NCBI RefSeq assembly: GCF_003012345.1
Contig: NZ_PVRV01000020.1
Location: 186,001-250,000, forward strand
Direction: 5' to 3'
Length of the DNA: 64,000 bases
DNA from: Phytohalomonas tamaricis
GTDB taxonomy: Bacteria; Pseudomonadota; Gammaproteobacteria; Pseudomonadales; Halomonadaceae
The notes below the pieces were generated by a model. It saw only the letters and a program-made list of their open reading frames with translations, did no database searches and was not told the DNA's origin. Positions 50,810 to 59,198 of this stretch are shown piece by piece. Positions within the stretch are counted from its first letter, which is position 1. Each line of letters opens with the position of its first letter. Position numbers and translations under genes: made by a program.

Positions 50810-52270
50810 CTATGCGCTAACATTCATGCATAGATACTTGATTTCAAGATACTCATCGATACCATATTTCGAACCTTCTCGTCCTAGTCCTGATTCCTTC
50901 ACCCCACCGAAGGGCGCCGCAGCGTTCGAAATCAGACCTTCATTAATGCCCACCATTCCGTATTCAAGCGCTTCGGCGACACGCCAGACTCTAGCGAAAT
51001 CGCGACTATAGAAGTAAGCAGCCAGACCAAACTCCGTATCGTTGGCCATTCGCACGGCTTCCTCTTCGGTGTCGAAGGGAAATACAGCCGCCAGCGGGCC
51101 AAAGGTCTCATCGCGAGCAATTTTCATACTCGGCTTGCCATTACCTATCAGTGTGGGCTGAAAATAACGCCCGCCCAGATGATGCGGGTGGCCACCCAGC
51201 AACAGCTCCCCGCCCTGCTCAAGCGCATCTTGCACGTGATCAGCGACTTTCTCGACCGCATTTTCATCAATCATCGGCCCCATCGTCACGCCTTCCTGCA
51301 TGCCATCGCCAACCACTAAATCATGATGCATGGCAGCAGCCATTTTCTCACAGAATGCATTAACCACACCGGACTGTACGAGAAAGCGGTTAGTACAAAC
51401 ACAGGTCTGACCTGCATTGCGGAATTTGGACGCCATAGCACCAGTGACCGCCGCGTCAAGATCAGCATCGTCAAAAACGATGAACGGTGCATTGCCACCC
51501 AGTTCCAGTGATATCTTCTGAATGTGCTGAGCGGACTTGGCCATCAGTTCGCGCCCCACTTCCGTCGAGCCGGTAAAGGTGATCTTACTCACCAGTGGCG
51601 AATCCGTGAGGGCGCCGGCGATTTCGGCGGCACTGCCCGGTAGCACGTTGAACACACCCTTGGGCACACCGGCCCGCTCCGCGAGTGCAGCAAGTGCAGT
51701 CGCGGAAAGCGGCGTCTGGCTGGCAGGCTTGATAACAATCGGGCATCCTGCCGCCAAAGCAGCACCGACCTTACGGGTGATCATCGATGCCGGGAAATTC
51801 CACGGCGTTATTGCTCCAACGACGCCAACCGGTTGTTTGATGACAAGAATGCGTTGCCCCGCCTTGGCCCCGGGAATAGTATCACCATAGACGCGCCGCG
51901 CTTCTTCGGCGTACCAGCGTAGAAAGCTCGCGGCATAGGCGATTTCTCCCTCAGACTCCTTAACCGGTTTGCCCTGTTCAAGGGTCATGATGCGTCCAAG
52001 GTCCTGCTTGTGCTCAAGCATCAATTCGTACCATCTGTACAACACATCGGCACGTTCCTGGGCGGTCTTGTCACGCCAAGCAGGAAACGCGGCATGAGCG
52101 GCGTCTATGGCGCGCTCGGTTTCCTTGCGGCCCAGCCTCGGCACTTGAGCAATAGTTTCACCCGTGGCGGGATTGTCCACATCGATCTGCTCACCACTAT
52201 CGGCGGCTACCCAATTACCGTCGATATAGGCAAATGGACGAAACAGGTTCTTGTCTTTCAAGAGATCCAT
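50810..52270 (-). CDS. gabD: Succinate-semialdehyde dehydrogenase (NADP-type, GabD)
   Basis: A 486-residue aldehyde dehydrogenase oxidising succinate semialdehyde to succinate in GABA use. Motifs are TPWNFPASMI, the NADP region KPASQTPLSA, ELGGNAPFIVFDDA with the catalytic Glu, and the catalytic-cysteine motif FRNAGQTCVCTNR, whose CxC spacing matches E. coli GabD. AAAGGAG precedes the ATG at 52270, ruling out the longer frame to 52324. No gabT adjoins. Related semialdehydes (glutarate) may also be substrates. Confidence 0.92.
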   Translation of the reverse strand: MDLLKDKNLFRPFAYIDGNWVAADSGEQIDVDNPATGETIAQVPRLGRKETERAIDAAHAAFPAWRDKTAQERADVLYRWYELMLEHKQDLGRIMTLEQGKPVKESEGEIAYAASFLRWYAEEARRVYGDTIPGAKAGQRILVIKQPVGVVGAITPWNFPASMITRKVGAALAAGCPIVIKPASQTPLSATALAALAERAGVPKGVFNVLPGSAAEIAGALTDSPLVSKITFTGSTEVGRELMAKSAQHIQKISLELGGNAPFIVFDDADLDAAVTGAMASKFRNAGQTCVCTNRFLVQSGVVNAFCEKMAAAMHHDLVVGDGMQEGVTMGPMIDENAVEKVADHVQDALEQGGELLLGGHPHHLGGRYFQPTLIGNGKPSMKIARDETFGPLAAVFPFDTEEEAVRMANDTEFGLAAYFYSRDFARVWRVAEALEYGMVGINEGLISNAAAPFGGVKESGLGREGSKYGIDEYLEIKYLCMNVSA

Positions 52271-52460
52271 ATCAAACTCCTTTCCTTTCCATAGAAAAAC
52301 GCGCACACCAATGCATATCATCAAGAATGACGATTATAGAAGAGATACGCTAGTCGCCTTTGGACCATCGCACCAGGGAAAAGAAGGTGTAAACGTAACA
52401 GGAAGGAAGGATAGTACGCAGTTACTGACGGGGTGCTCAAAGCACTCCGCCAGCATAAGC

Positions 52461-53015
52461 TCAACGATGAATAAGGGTGAGAAATTCTTGGCGGGTAATC
52501 TGTTGCTCACGAAAGGCGCCCAGCATAACTGATGTCTTCATGCTAGAATTCTGTTTTTCAACGCCACGCATCATCATGCACATATGACGCGCCTCGATGA
52601 TGACGCCTACGCCTCGCGCGCCCGTGGCTTCCTGCACAGCGTTCGCGATTTGCCGTGTTAGCTCTTCCTGAATCTGCAAGCGACGCGCATACATGTCAAC
52701 GATACGTGCAAACTTGGACAGGCCCAGCACCTTGCCATTAGGCAGATAGCCTATATGACATTTTCCGATAAAGGGCAGCAGATGATGCTCACATAGCGAA
52801 TAGAGCTCGATATCCTTGATCAACACCATTTCATCGGTATCGGACGAGAACACGGCGCCGTTTACTAACTCTTCAAGCGTCTGATGATAGCCATGCGTCA
52901 AAAATTGCATCGCCTTTGCCGCCCGTTTTGGCGTATCACGCAGACCTTCCCGATCCGGGTCTTCTCCTAGACCGGCAATAATTTCACGATAGTGATGCGT
53001 CAAATCTTCATTCAT
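52461..53015 (-). CDS. folE: GTP cyclohydrolase I, FolE type
   Basis: A 184-residue zinc enzyme making dihydroneopterin triphosphate for folate. Zinc ligands are visible in [11 protein letters not shown] and [23 protein letters not shown] is also conserved. It is longer at the N-terminus than the FolE2 type and lacks its features. It lies upstream of gabD on the same strand with a 190-bp gap, so independent promoters are likely. Confidence 0.96.
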   Translation of the reverse strand: MNEDLTHHYREIIAGLGEDPDREGLRDTPKRAAKAMQFLTHGYHQTLEELVNGAVFSSDTDEMVLIKDIELYSLCEHHLLPFIGKCHIGYLPNGKVLGLSKFARIVDMYARRLQIQEELTRQIANAVQEATGARGVGVIIEARHMCMMMRGVEKQNSSMKTSVMLGAFREQQITRQEFLTLIHR

Positions 53016-53147
53016 AACGTGTCTGAATCCATAGTTCGGTCATGCGCCCTATCGAAAGCCGGTAGCGCTTTCGGCGCGTCCCCACAAGCGTGGAGCGATT
53101 TTAACTCACTCTGCTGCGCTGCGCAGTGTCATCGGAAATTTACTGTA

Positions 53148-54329
53148 CTAACCACGCGCCTGTGCCAATGAGCGATAGCGCTGACGCGCCTCCCCTACCT
53201 TTTGTACATAACGACGCGTTTCCAATGCGGGGTGATGGCGATGCAGGCGCTGAAAGACCTGCCTGGGTGTCAATGCATTGATGCGCGATATCGCATCGAC
53301 CTGGTTACGCCCGAATGTTTTAAAAACATTACCTGCCCCACCGTTGTAAGCGGCAATGATGCACCAGCGTCGACTTTGAGGGTTGTGAATATTCTTCAGG
53401 TAGACATGATCGAGCAGCGAAAGGTAAGCGGCCCCTACATCAATATTTTTTGCCGGATCGAAGAGAAAGCTGCGCCCAGGCTGGCCCGAACGGCGATACA
53501 CCCGCTGAAAGACGTCGGCCCCTGCTGTTTTAGGCACAACCTGCATCAGCCCATAAGCTGGGACATGACTAATCGCATAGGGGTTGAAGCTTGATTCGGT
53601 AGCGATAATGGCATAAATCAGCGGCTCGGGTACATCATGGCGTTGGCTGGCAGTTCTAACCATCGACTCGAATTTCTCGCCACGTACACGCAGATGATCA
53701 CGCACCAGTGGCACTTCGACACGATACACAATGCTGCCATCGGCCTGTTGCCGTTTTTGCAACCGGTGCTCAACCAGCCAATCAGCGTAGCGCTGGCTAC
53801 GCCAGGCATAACGAACCGTTTCGCCCTCCTGATCGACTATCTGGCCACTCAGTAATGTCGGCACGCCATCTTGTCCCTCTTGATCTGAGATATAATCAGG
53901 ATCACCCTCAGTAGGAATAGCGATGGCGTCACGTATCAAAGCCTTGAGTTCATCAAGAGAATGATCACCCTTGATGGTTTCGACCACGATCCTACCTTTA
54001 TCAAAATCAAGCTCAGTACGGCTTTGGTAATGATCGGAATAGGTGACAAGCTGCTTGGGCTGAGACAGTTTTACATCTTCCCAATAACGACCGGCATGTC
54101 GTTTAACCGCCGCAAATAGCGCATCGTATTCCGAAAGTTCGTCCTGGGCGCTCCCTCCCCACTCATTAACCGTTTCCACCCAGGCATTTAGGCGTTCGTT
54201 TAAATGCGGGTAACGTTCTATCCAAGGCGTATCTTTTGGCTCTTTGGCGGCAATGGGCATACAGATGAAACTAAGCAGTAGCCACAAGCCAGTGCGTCTA
54301 CGCCAGCCAAGGCGGTCGTTCAAGGGCAT
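53148..54329 (-). CDS. MltC-like lytic murein transglycosylase without lipobox
   Basis: A 393-residue protein. The N-terminal DUF3393-type domain (LVTYSDHYQSRTELDFDKGRIVVET) is followed by an SLT domain with the catalytic Glu in IIATESSFNPYAIS and YGLMQVVPKTAG, and AAYNGGAGNV. This order matches E. coli MltC. The signal segment (GLWLLLSFICMPIAA) has a cysteine but not in a lipobox context, so signal peptidase I cleavage is likelier. The ATG at 54329 (MPLNDR) is chosen; it overlaps the srkA stop by 32 nt. The protein would act on periplasmic peptidoglycan as a soluble enzyme. Confidence 0.88.
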   Translation of the reverse strand: MPLNDRLGWRRRTGLWLLLSFICMPIAAKEPKDTPWIERYPHLNERLNAWVETVNEWGGSAQDELSEYDALFAAVKRHAGRYWEDVKLSQPKQLVTYSDHYQSRTELDFDKGRIVVETIKGDHSLDELKALIRDAIAIPTEGDPDYISDQEGQDGVPTLLSGQIVDQEGETVRYAWRSQRYADWLVEHRLQKRQQADGSIVYRVEVPLVRDHLRVRGEKFESMVRTASQRHDVPEPLIYAIIATESSFNPYAISHVPAYGLMQVVPKTAGADVFQRVYRRSGQPGRSFLFDPAKNIDVGAAYLSLLDHVYLKNIHNPQSRRWCIIAAYNGGAGNVFKTFGRNQVDAISRINALTPRQVFQRLHRHHPALETRRYVQKVGEARQRYRSLAQARG

Positions 54330-55281
54330 GACGCTGCTGCTCCAGAGTTCGAATGTGTTGATCCCAGTAGCCCTCGCTCGCCACCCAAGGAAATGCAACA
54401 GGAAAGGCAGGATCGTCCCAGCGATCGACCAACCAAGCGCTATGGCGCATCAGGCGCAGAGTACGCAGCGCTTCAATCCACTTAAGCTCACTGCGCGGAA
54501 ACTCGCCGTACTGCTCATAGCCTTCCAGAACCTCTGCAAGCTGTTGCCGCCACTCCTGCTCATTTTGTGCCGTTAACAACATCCAAATATCTTGTACGGC
54601 AGGCGCCATGCAGCAATCATCGAAATCAACCAGCGCAAACTCATCGTCTCGCCCGAGCATGTTACCGATGTGACAGTCGCCATGGACACGAATCATGTGG
54701 CTGCTTGGCCAGTTAGGGAGAGGTATCAATTCCAGCAAGGCGGCACTGATGCGCTGATAAGCCTGTCGCTGACGCAGCGTCATCCAGTTACTTGCCAGCA
54801 CTCGCTCCCGGCTCGATGTCATGATTGCTTCTGGCTGCATGCTGGGGCGGTCAATAAATGCGATACGCCCGGCGACACTGTGCATACGGCCGAGTAGCTC
54901 ACCAAGGGCAAACAGGTGCGCAGGATTATCAAGCTCTGGCGCCTGCCCAATAACATGACGAAATAGCGTGAAGCGAAACCCCTCAAAATCGTGCAACGTC
55001 TTGCCATCATCGTCTGACCAAGCCGCACCGACCTTGACGTCGTTTCTGTCCAGTTCCGCTAGAAAAGCGTGTTCTTCGAGGATCTGTGCACTGTTCCACC
55101 GCTCCGGGCGATAAAACTTCGCTACCCAGCGCTGCTGCGTATCATCACGCCAGGCATAGACACGATTCTCATAACTATTTAACGCAAAGGGCTCTCCGAG
55201 CACCTCGAATCCCAGAGATTCGATTGCAGCGACAACTCGCTCTGGGCGCAACGCTTCGAAAGGGTGAATTGGGGTAGCCAT
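54298..55281 (-). CDS. srkA: Stress-response Ser/Thr kinase SrkA (YihE family)
   Basis: A 327-residue aminoglycoside-phosphotransferase-fold kinase. It has SYENRVYAWRD in the N-lobe, the catalytic loop HGDCHIGNML (with the Asp), and LVDFDDCC as the metal motif. E. coli SrkA phosphorylates Ser/Thr under envelope stress and opposes MazF-mediated death; the function here is inferred by similarity. The length matches (328). It is upstream of the MltC-like gene and overlaps it. Confidence 0.94.
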   Translation of the reverse strand: MATPIHPFEALRPERVVAAIESLGFEVLGEPFALNSYENRVYAWRDDTQQRWVAKFYRPERWNSAQILEEHAFLAELDRNDVKVGAAWSDDDGKTLHDFEGFRFTLFRHVIGQAPELDNPAHLFALGELLGRMHSVAGRIAFIDRPSMQPEAIMTSSRERVLASNWMTLRQRQAYQRISAALLELIPLPNWPSSHMIRVHGDCHIGNMLGRDDEFALVDFDDCCMAPAVQDIWMLLTAQNEQEWRQQLAEVLEGYEQYGEFPRSELKWIEALRTLRLMRHSAWLVDRWDDPAFPVAFPWVASEGYWDQHIRTLEQQRHALERPPWLA

Positions 55282-55318
55282 AATTACTCTCTAAGAAAAT
55301 AAGGCCATGCTAACAGAA

Positions 55319-56020
55319 TCAGTACATGCCAGGCGGCGTTCTGGCTAGTGCAAGTACTCCTATATGCTTGGCACCGGCACTGCGACAAGCATGAGCCAGA
55401 GCATTGAACGTTGCGCCTGTAGTCATGACGTCATCAAACAGGACAACATGGGGAGGTAGCGCACTATCGAAAACAAAGGCATTACTTGTATTTTTCAAGC
55501 GCTCTTTACGTTTCAGCCCTCGCTGAGTGGGCGTGTCCTTGATGCGCTTGGCATGGTATATCGGCACATGATGGCGGCGCGCGAGTCGCCGTGCCAGCCA
55601 GTCAGTCTGATCAAAGCCACGCAGTTTGGCACGAGCATCATGTAGTGGTACGGGGATCAGCGCACAGTGATGCAAGAACGAGGAATGTTCCTGCAGCTTC
55701 AGCAGTAACAGTATCGCCAGCAACCGACCGGCCCGCATGTCGGCATGGAATTTGAAACTATGAATCAGTAACGCTATGTCATGCTGATACAGGAAAGGCA
55801 CCAGAGCACGCTCAAATAACGGCGGTGATTTTAAACAGTGGCCACACGGACCAACGACACCGTTTGGAACAGGCTCGGCACATCGCGGACAAGCATGAAG
55901 ATTACAGGCAAGCGTCTGATAACATGAGGAACACCATGGCCATACATCATCAAGCCCTTCCAGGCAGAAATGACAATGCCCCGGCATAAGTGTCGCAACC
56001 CAGCGCTCAAACAGCGTCAA
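55319..56020 (-). CDS. ComF family protein (amidophosphoribosyltransferase-like)
   Basis: A 233-residue protein. The N-terminal zinc ribbon has paired cysteines (CHFC, CSSC, CPRC, CGHC), followed by a PRTase fold with the PRPP loop VVLFDDVMTTGATF. GntX/ComF members take part in DNA uptake or gluconate/oxidised-lipid use. The frame begins at a TTG (56020) without a clear ribosome site; ATG at 55987 (MPGHCHFC) is the alternative and loses 11 residues. Confidence 0.9.
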   Translation of the reverse strand: MTLFERWVATLMPGHCHFCLEGLDDVWPWCSSCYQTLACNLHACPRCAEPVPNGVVGPCGHCLKSPPLFERALVPFLYQHDIALLIHSFKFHADMRAGRLLAILLLLKLQEHSSFLHHCALIPVPLHDARAKLRGFDQTDWLARRLARRHHVPIYHAKRIKDTPTQRGLKRKERLKNTSNAFVFDSALPPHVVLFDDVMTTGATFNALAHACRSAGAKHIGVLALARTPPGMY

Positions 56021-56205
56021 GGTAGTAATTGATTATCCCCTTTGCATGACGTAAAGGCCCTTGTTTCATTAACCAGTAATTACCAAGGGCCTACATTTTC
56101 CGAAATGTTTAACCTCTACACATCGGCATTTTATTTCAAACCTTGAAAGCACCCGCGAGTAGCCATTTAATTCAGCACTAATCGCATCTTAGTGATAAAT
56201 GTACA

Positions 56206-56233
56206 TTGACTCTGTACTCAGCATCGGTACAAT
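56206..56233 (+). promoter_or_regulatory. Sigma-70 promoter of tRNA-Leu
   Basis: TTGACT (56206-56211) and TACAAT (56228-56233) are spaced by 16 nt. The tRNA starts 18 nt after the -10 box, and the discriminator GTGGCCG is GC-rich, as in stringently controlled tRNA promoters. Confidence 0.72.
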
Positions 56234-56250
56234 GTGGCCGACTTTCCGCT

Positions 56251-56335
56251 GCGGGAGTGGTGGAATTGGTAGACACGCTGGATTTAGGTTCCAGTGCCGC
56301 AAGGCGTGAGAGTTCGAGTCTCTCCTTCCGCACCA
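56251..56335 (+). tRNA. tRNA-Leu (anticodon UAG)
   Basis: An 85-nt gene with CCA encoded. The acceptor stem pairs GCGGGAG with CTTCCGC (one G-U). The anticodon arm CTGGA-TTTAGGT-TCCAG has anticodon TAG (reads CUA/CUG codons). The variable arm TGCCGCAAGGCG is long, as expected for a class II tRNA. The T arm contains GTTCGAGTC. It reads like E. coli tRNA-Leu(UAG). Confidence 0.97.
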
Positions 56336-56639
56336 ATGGAAAGTCAGTCATACCTACATGACTGTGTGACGTCACTCAATCGTCACCTTTTTTATGCAAG
56401 ATTCCTTCTAGTATTTGAGTTGGGGTTTACCCGCTTAAGTTAATGAAAAGTCTAAGCTTTTCATATCGCCAAGCCATCCTTACCAGCTGCATACCTGTCT
56501 ATTTTATCCGACATAATCCGAAGCCTACCTCAGCGCAGTAGTGCTTTCACGTACGTATCTTGCCTTGTTTGTTAATGCGTAACGATAGCTGCCCTAGATT
56601 GCTCACAGTGGCGATCACTTTTCTTTTGCATAAACTTTT

Positions 56640-56940
56640 GCACAAAAAAGCCCGACAAGAATGTCGGGCTTAAGTACGCAGGGAATGCTACCACCAAGGG
56701 CAGCGGAAAATGCATCGGCGCTACACTTGCCGCTGAACTCGCAACCCTCTGTATCAATATCTTGAACGGCTTCATTCGGCTATGCCTCGGAGCATATTCT
56801 TCGAGAAAGAGCCCCCCTAACGAGAGGGGCAAAGCCCAGAAGGATGTCTTGCGTACTAGTAGACAAGCCCAAGCTAAAATAGTTCTCACTATCAACAGGA
56901 TTTTTTGTCGACGTATACCGGTGACGGTCATCTCTCTAAT
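56640..56940 (-). ncRNA. Candidate small RNA, reverse strand, unrecognised
   Basis: A leftward intrinsic terminator (10-bp stem 56648-56657 with 56662-56671, six T on the reverse strand) ends a region with no good gene. A second hairpin (CCCCT/AGGGG near 56814-56827) lies within. No start codon with a ribosome site gives a credible protein. The extent to the right is a guess. Confidence 0.25.
56642..56671 (-). terminator. Leftward intrinsic terminator without a protein gene
   Basis: AAGCCCGACA (56648-56657) pairs perfectly with TGTCGGGCTT (56662-56671), loop AGAA, followed on the reverse strand by TTTT. Confidence 0.85.
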
Positions 56941-57217
56941 TTTTTAGATCAACTGATCCAGCGTGCTCAAAAATATCAATATATTCAATGGTGTAAATAT
57001 ATATCCATGGTTACTTCCGCGTTACGCTAAAACACAACCATTAGCTATACAATACATGTACAAAACGAAAAAACATGCTAATTTATGCATCGGTCGTAGA
57101 CGTAATTTATCTACTACGCAGTCAAACTGTCATGTTGAGCCTTTATAAAGGCCATCAGAAACGGCAAGGAGTGCCGCTTCGACAGAAATTTCGTTCCATG
57201 GTAAACAGGAGCAAACC

Positions 57218-57448
57218 ATGAATCGCCACTTTCACGGGGCGTGTTGTCCCGAATGCAAGGCGCCGTTATCTTGGCCGCGCCATGCCTCTGATCATCAGCT
57301 ACTACGTTGCCCCAATGGGCATCCTCTCTGCACCATGAAAGAGTTTCGTCAGGCAGCGTACGAACTTGCCCTCATGGAAGAAATGCAGCTACATCGTAAT
57401 AATCCAACACATTACAGCACTCAAGGCACGCATAAGCTGGCAAGCTAA
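57218..57448 (+). CDS. Small zinc-ribbon protein, unrecognised
   Basis: A 76-residue protein. The cysteines Cys10-x2-Cys13 and Cys31-x3-His35-x2-Cys38 (CCPECK, RCPNGHPLC) form a likely zinc site. The C-terminal half is helical (MKEFRQAAYELALMEEMQLH) and ends in a polar tail. AGGAG is 7 nt before the ATG, supporting it as real. It begins a run of four short genes on the same strand. No family was recognised. Confidence 0.72.
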   Translation: MNRHFHGACCPECKAPLSWPRHASDHQLLRCPNGHPLCTMKEFRQAAYELALMEEMQLHRNNPTHYSTQGTHKLAS

Positions 57449-57601
57449 GATGGTCGTCATTTGCCGATTATCGCATGCACTATTCCACTCAACAGCTTGC
57501 TCTTATCCTGACTATAATAAGCAGTAAGGTAGGGTCTTATGTTCGACACTAGAGATGGTCTATCGCTTTCTTGTGTCGGACACTTTGCAGTGGAGTATGT
57601 C

Positions 57602-57901
57602 ATGCCATCCAAATTATTTTTCTTCGCCGCTTTCTGCCCTACCGTTTTGTTATCGGCTTCTGTGCTGGCTCAGTCCAACTCCAGCGCTGCCTTCTCTGAA
57701 AGAGAAGATGCACAAGGCAAAACAGCTCAGCAATATGAGCCCTCCTCATCTCAAGAACGTGAAGTCCCTTTGCGTACGGAACCGCTGCGTACCCAACGTA
57801 TTTTCATTGATAGGGCACATCAGAACGATTCTGATACGCAGGATAAATCTTCCCTACCTACCCAAGCGAAAGCTTCAGATGAGAGCAAAGCTGACAAATA
57901 A
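57602..57901 (+). CDS. Small secreted protein with signal peptide, unrecognised
   Basis: A 99-residue protein. Residues 1-23 (PSKLFFFAAFCPTVLLSASVLA) form a signal peptide with a likely cleavage after VLA. The mature part is hydrophilic, rich in Ser, Gln, Glu and Lys (SSQEREVPLRTEPLRTQR, KASDESKADK) and probably unstructured. GGAG lies 7 nt before the ATG at 57602; the open frame upstream to 57539 is not used. The function is unknown. Confidence 0.65.
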   Translation: MPSKLFFFAAFCPTVLLSASVLAQSNSSAAFSEREDAQGKTAQQYEPSSSQEREVPLRTEPLRTQRIFIDRAHQNDSDTQDKSSLPTQAKASDESKADK

Positions 57902-57942
57902 AATGAAAGTAGCGGCGGTTTAGGTTAATGGTGGAGCCAGAC

Positions 57943-58155
57943 ATGAAACGTTTAGCGCAATATTATGATCATCTAACGCCATGTCAGGGATGGGTAAAAA
58001 CGTGGTCAACACAGTTTCTCGCTCAACCACAGCAGGCATGGAACCTGTTTGAATCAGCACACCGCACCGCATTCATTATTATGCATGCAACACGACCACA
58101 GGCTTCAGAAGAGCTGATTATTGAAACGCTTATCCAGGCACAAACGGCTAACTAG
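57943..58155 (+). CDS. Small cytoplasmic protein, unrecognised
   Basis: A 70-residue protein (MKRLAQYYDHLTPCQGW). It is helical and Gln/Ala-rich, without membrane segments; it has one cysteine. GGAG is 7 nt before the ATG at 57943, so it is preferred to the in-frame ATG at 57928. It is 41 nt after the secreted protein gene and on the same strand, so the two may form a transcript. The function is unknown. Confidence 0.6.
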   Translation: MKRLAQYYDHLTPCQGWVKTWSTQFLAQPQQAWNLFESAHRTAFIIMHATRPQASEELIIETLIQAQTAN

Positions 58156-58194
58156 TCGCTTCAGTCAATCTGACACACAGAGAAGCCTACCGTC

Positions 58195-58371
58195 ATGAGA
58201 CTTAGACCCCTCAAAAAACCTCGTACCATTAAAAATAAATTTTATCGCAAAGTACTTCTACAGGAAGAAATGGAATGGTTTCTCGTAACTAGTACTATCA
58301 TCTTTCTTCCTTTTGCTGTGTGCTTGCTAATACTGCATTTACAAAATGTCCCTCTGCCTTTCTATCCGTGA
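58195..58371 (+). CDS. 58-residue single-pass membrane protein, unrecognised
   Basis: A short gene. A basic N-terminal half (MRLRPLKKPRTIKNKFYRK) precedes one hydrophobic segment (FLVTSTIIFLPFAVCLLIL). The basic start suggests a cytoplasmic N-terminus. The ribosome site is weak (AGAGAAG). It is the last of the short same-strand genes after tRNA-Leu. The function is unknown. Confidence 0.5.
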   Translation: MRLRPLKKPRTIKNKFYRKVLLQEEMEWFLVTSTIIFLPFAVCLLILHLQNVPLPFYP

Positions 58372-58657
58372 TGAAGCATTTACTGTTTCGATGGGATAGC
58401 CCTGTCGCCAATAAACGCTGCTATCAGGTAAACAAATAGCCCCTTACGCCTGTGATACGTTGTTTCCGGCCACCCCTAGGCCTGTCTATCTTGTCTCGCC
58501 AGCGCGCTCCCCGGCTTTTCAGACAGAACCTGAGTAAAACCACCTCGATGTAGATAAGCAGGATAGAAGCAGATTATCATGCCGGCCGCATTGATAAGAC
58601 GACAGGCATGGCAGCGAGCATCTGCCTATTACTGATTTTTCATGAAGGGGATTTTCA

Positions 58658-59149
58658 ATGAGACGTGCAACACTGGATGATCTCGAAGCCATCGTTGATA
58701 TCTATAACGCCAGCATCCCGGGGCGCCTCGCCACAGCCGATACCCTTCCCGTTACTTTTGAGCAGCGGCTCACCTGGTTTGAGCACCATGATGACCGGCG
58801 GCCATTGTTTGTTCACGAGATAGAAAAGAGTATTGCCGGCTGGGTCAGCCTGGAGCCCTTTTATGGGCGTCCGGCCTATCATGCAACTGCCGAAGTCAGC
58901 ATTTATGTCTCGCCCGATTTTCAGGGCAAAGGCATCGGTAGCTTGATGCTGAAGGAGTGTCTTGCGCAGTGTCCAGCGCTCGGTATTCGAAACGTAGTAG
59001 GCTATGTCTTTTCCCATAACCAGCCCAGCCTGACATTATTGCAACGTCACGGCTTCAAACACTGGGGCGAACTGCCAGAAATTGCCGAAATGGATGGTAA
59101 CCTTTATAGCCTATCGATACTCGGCAAATGTCTTGACGACACCCCTTGA
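58658..59149 (+). CDS. GNAT N-acetyltransferase (phosphinothricin/methionine-sulfone type)
   Basis: A 163-residue acetyltransferase. It starts MRRATLDDLEAIVDIYNASI, and the acetyl-CoA loop is SPDFQGKGIGSLML. RPAYHATAEVSIYV and HNQPSLTLLQRHGF fit the PAT/MnaT branch, which acetylates methionine derivatives or phosphinothricin. AAGGGG precedes the ATG. It is monocistronic. The true substrate is unknown. Confidence 0.9.
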   Translation: MRRATLDDLEAIVDIYNASIPGRLATADTLPVTFEQRLTWFEHHDDRRPLFVHEIEKSIAGWVSLEPFYGRPAYHATAEVSIYVSPDFQGKGIGSLMLKECLAQCPALGIRNVVGYVFSHNQPSLTLLQRHGFKHWGELPEIAEMDGNLYSLSILGKCLDDTP

Positions 59150-59198
59150 GGTCCTAGGCACTTCTCGCTAAATAGTATCGCTTTTCTTGGATGCCCCT

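Larger units (their letters stand above)
56336..57217. other. Gene-poor region after tRNA-Leu
   Basis: 882 bp of AT-rich sequence without a convincing protein gene on either strand. The most definite element is a leftward terminator at 56648-56671, implying a reverse-strand transcript that starts somewhere to the right. No repeat of the tRNA 3' end that would show a mobile-element junction was found. Confidence 0.5.

Noticed and set aside
56572-56931. A 119-codon reverse-strand open frame after tRNA-Leu
   Set aside because: It reads through a strong intrinsic terminator and has no ribosome site or recognisable domain.
56251-58657. Mobile element integrated at tRNA-Leu
   Set aside because: No integrase gene and no direct repeat of the tRNA 3' end were found, so only an accessory-gene cluster is claimed.
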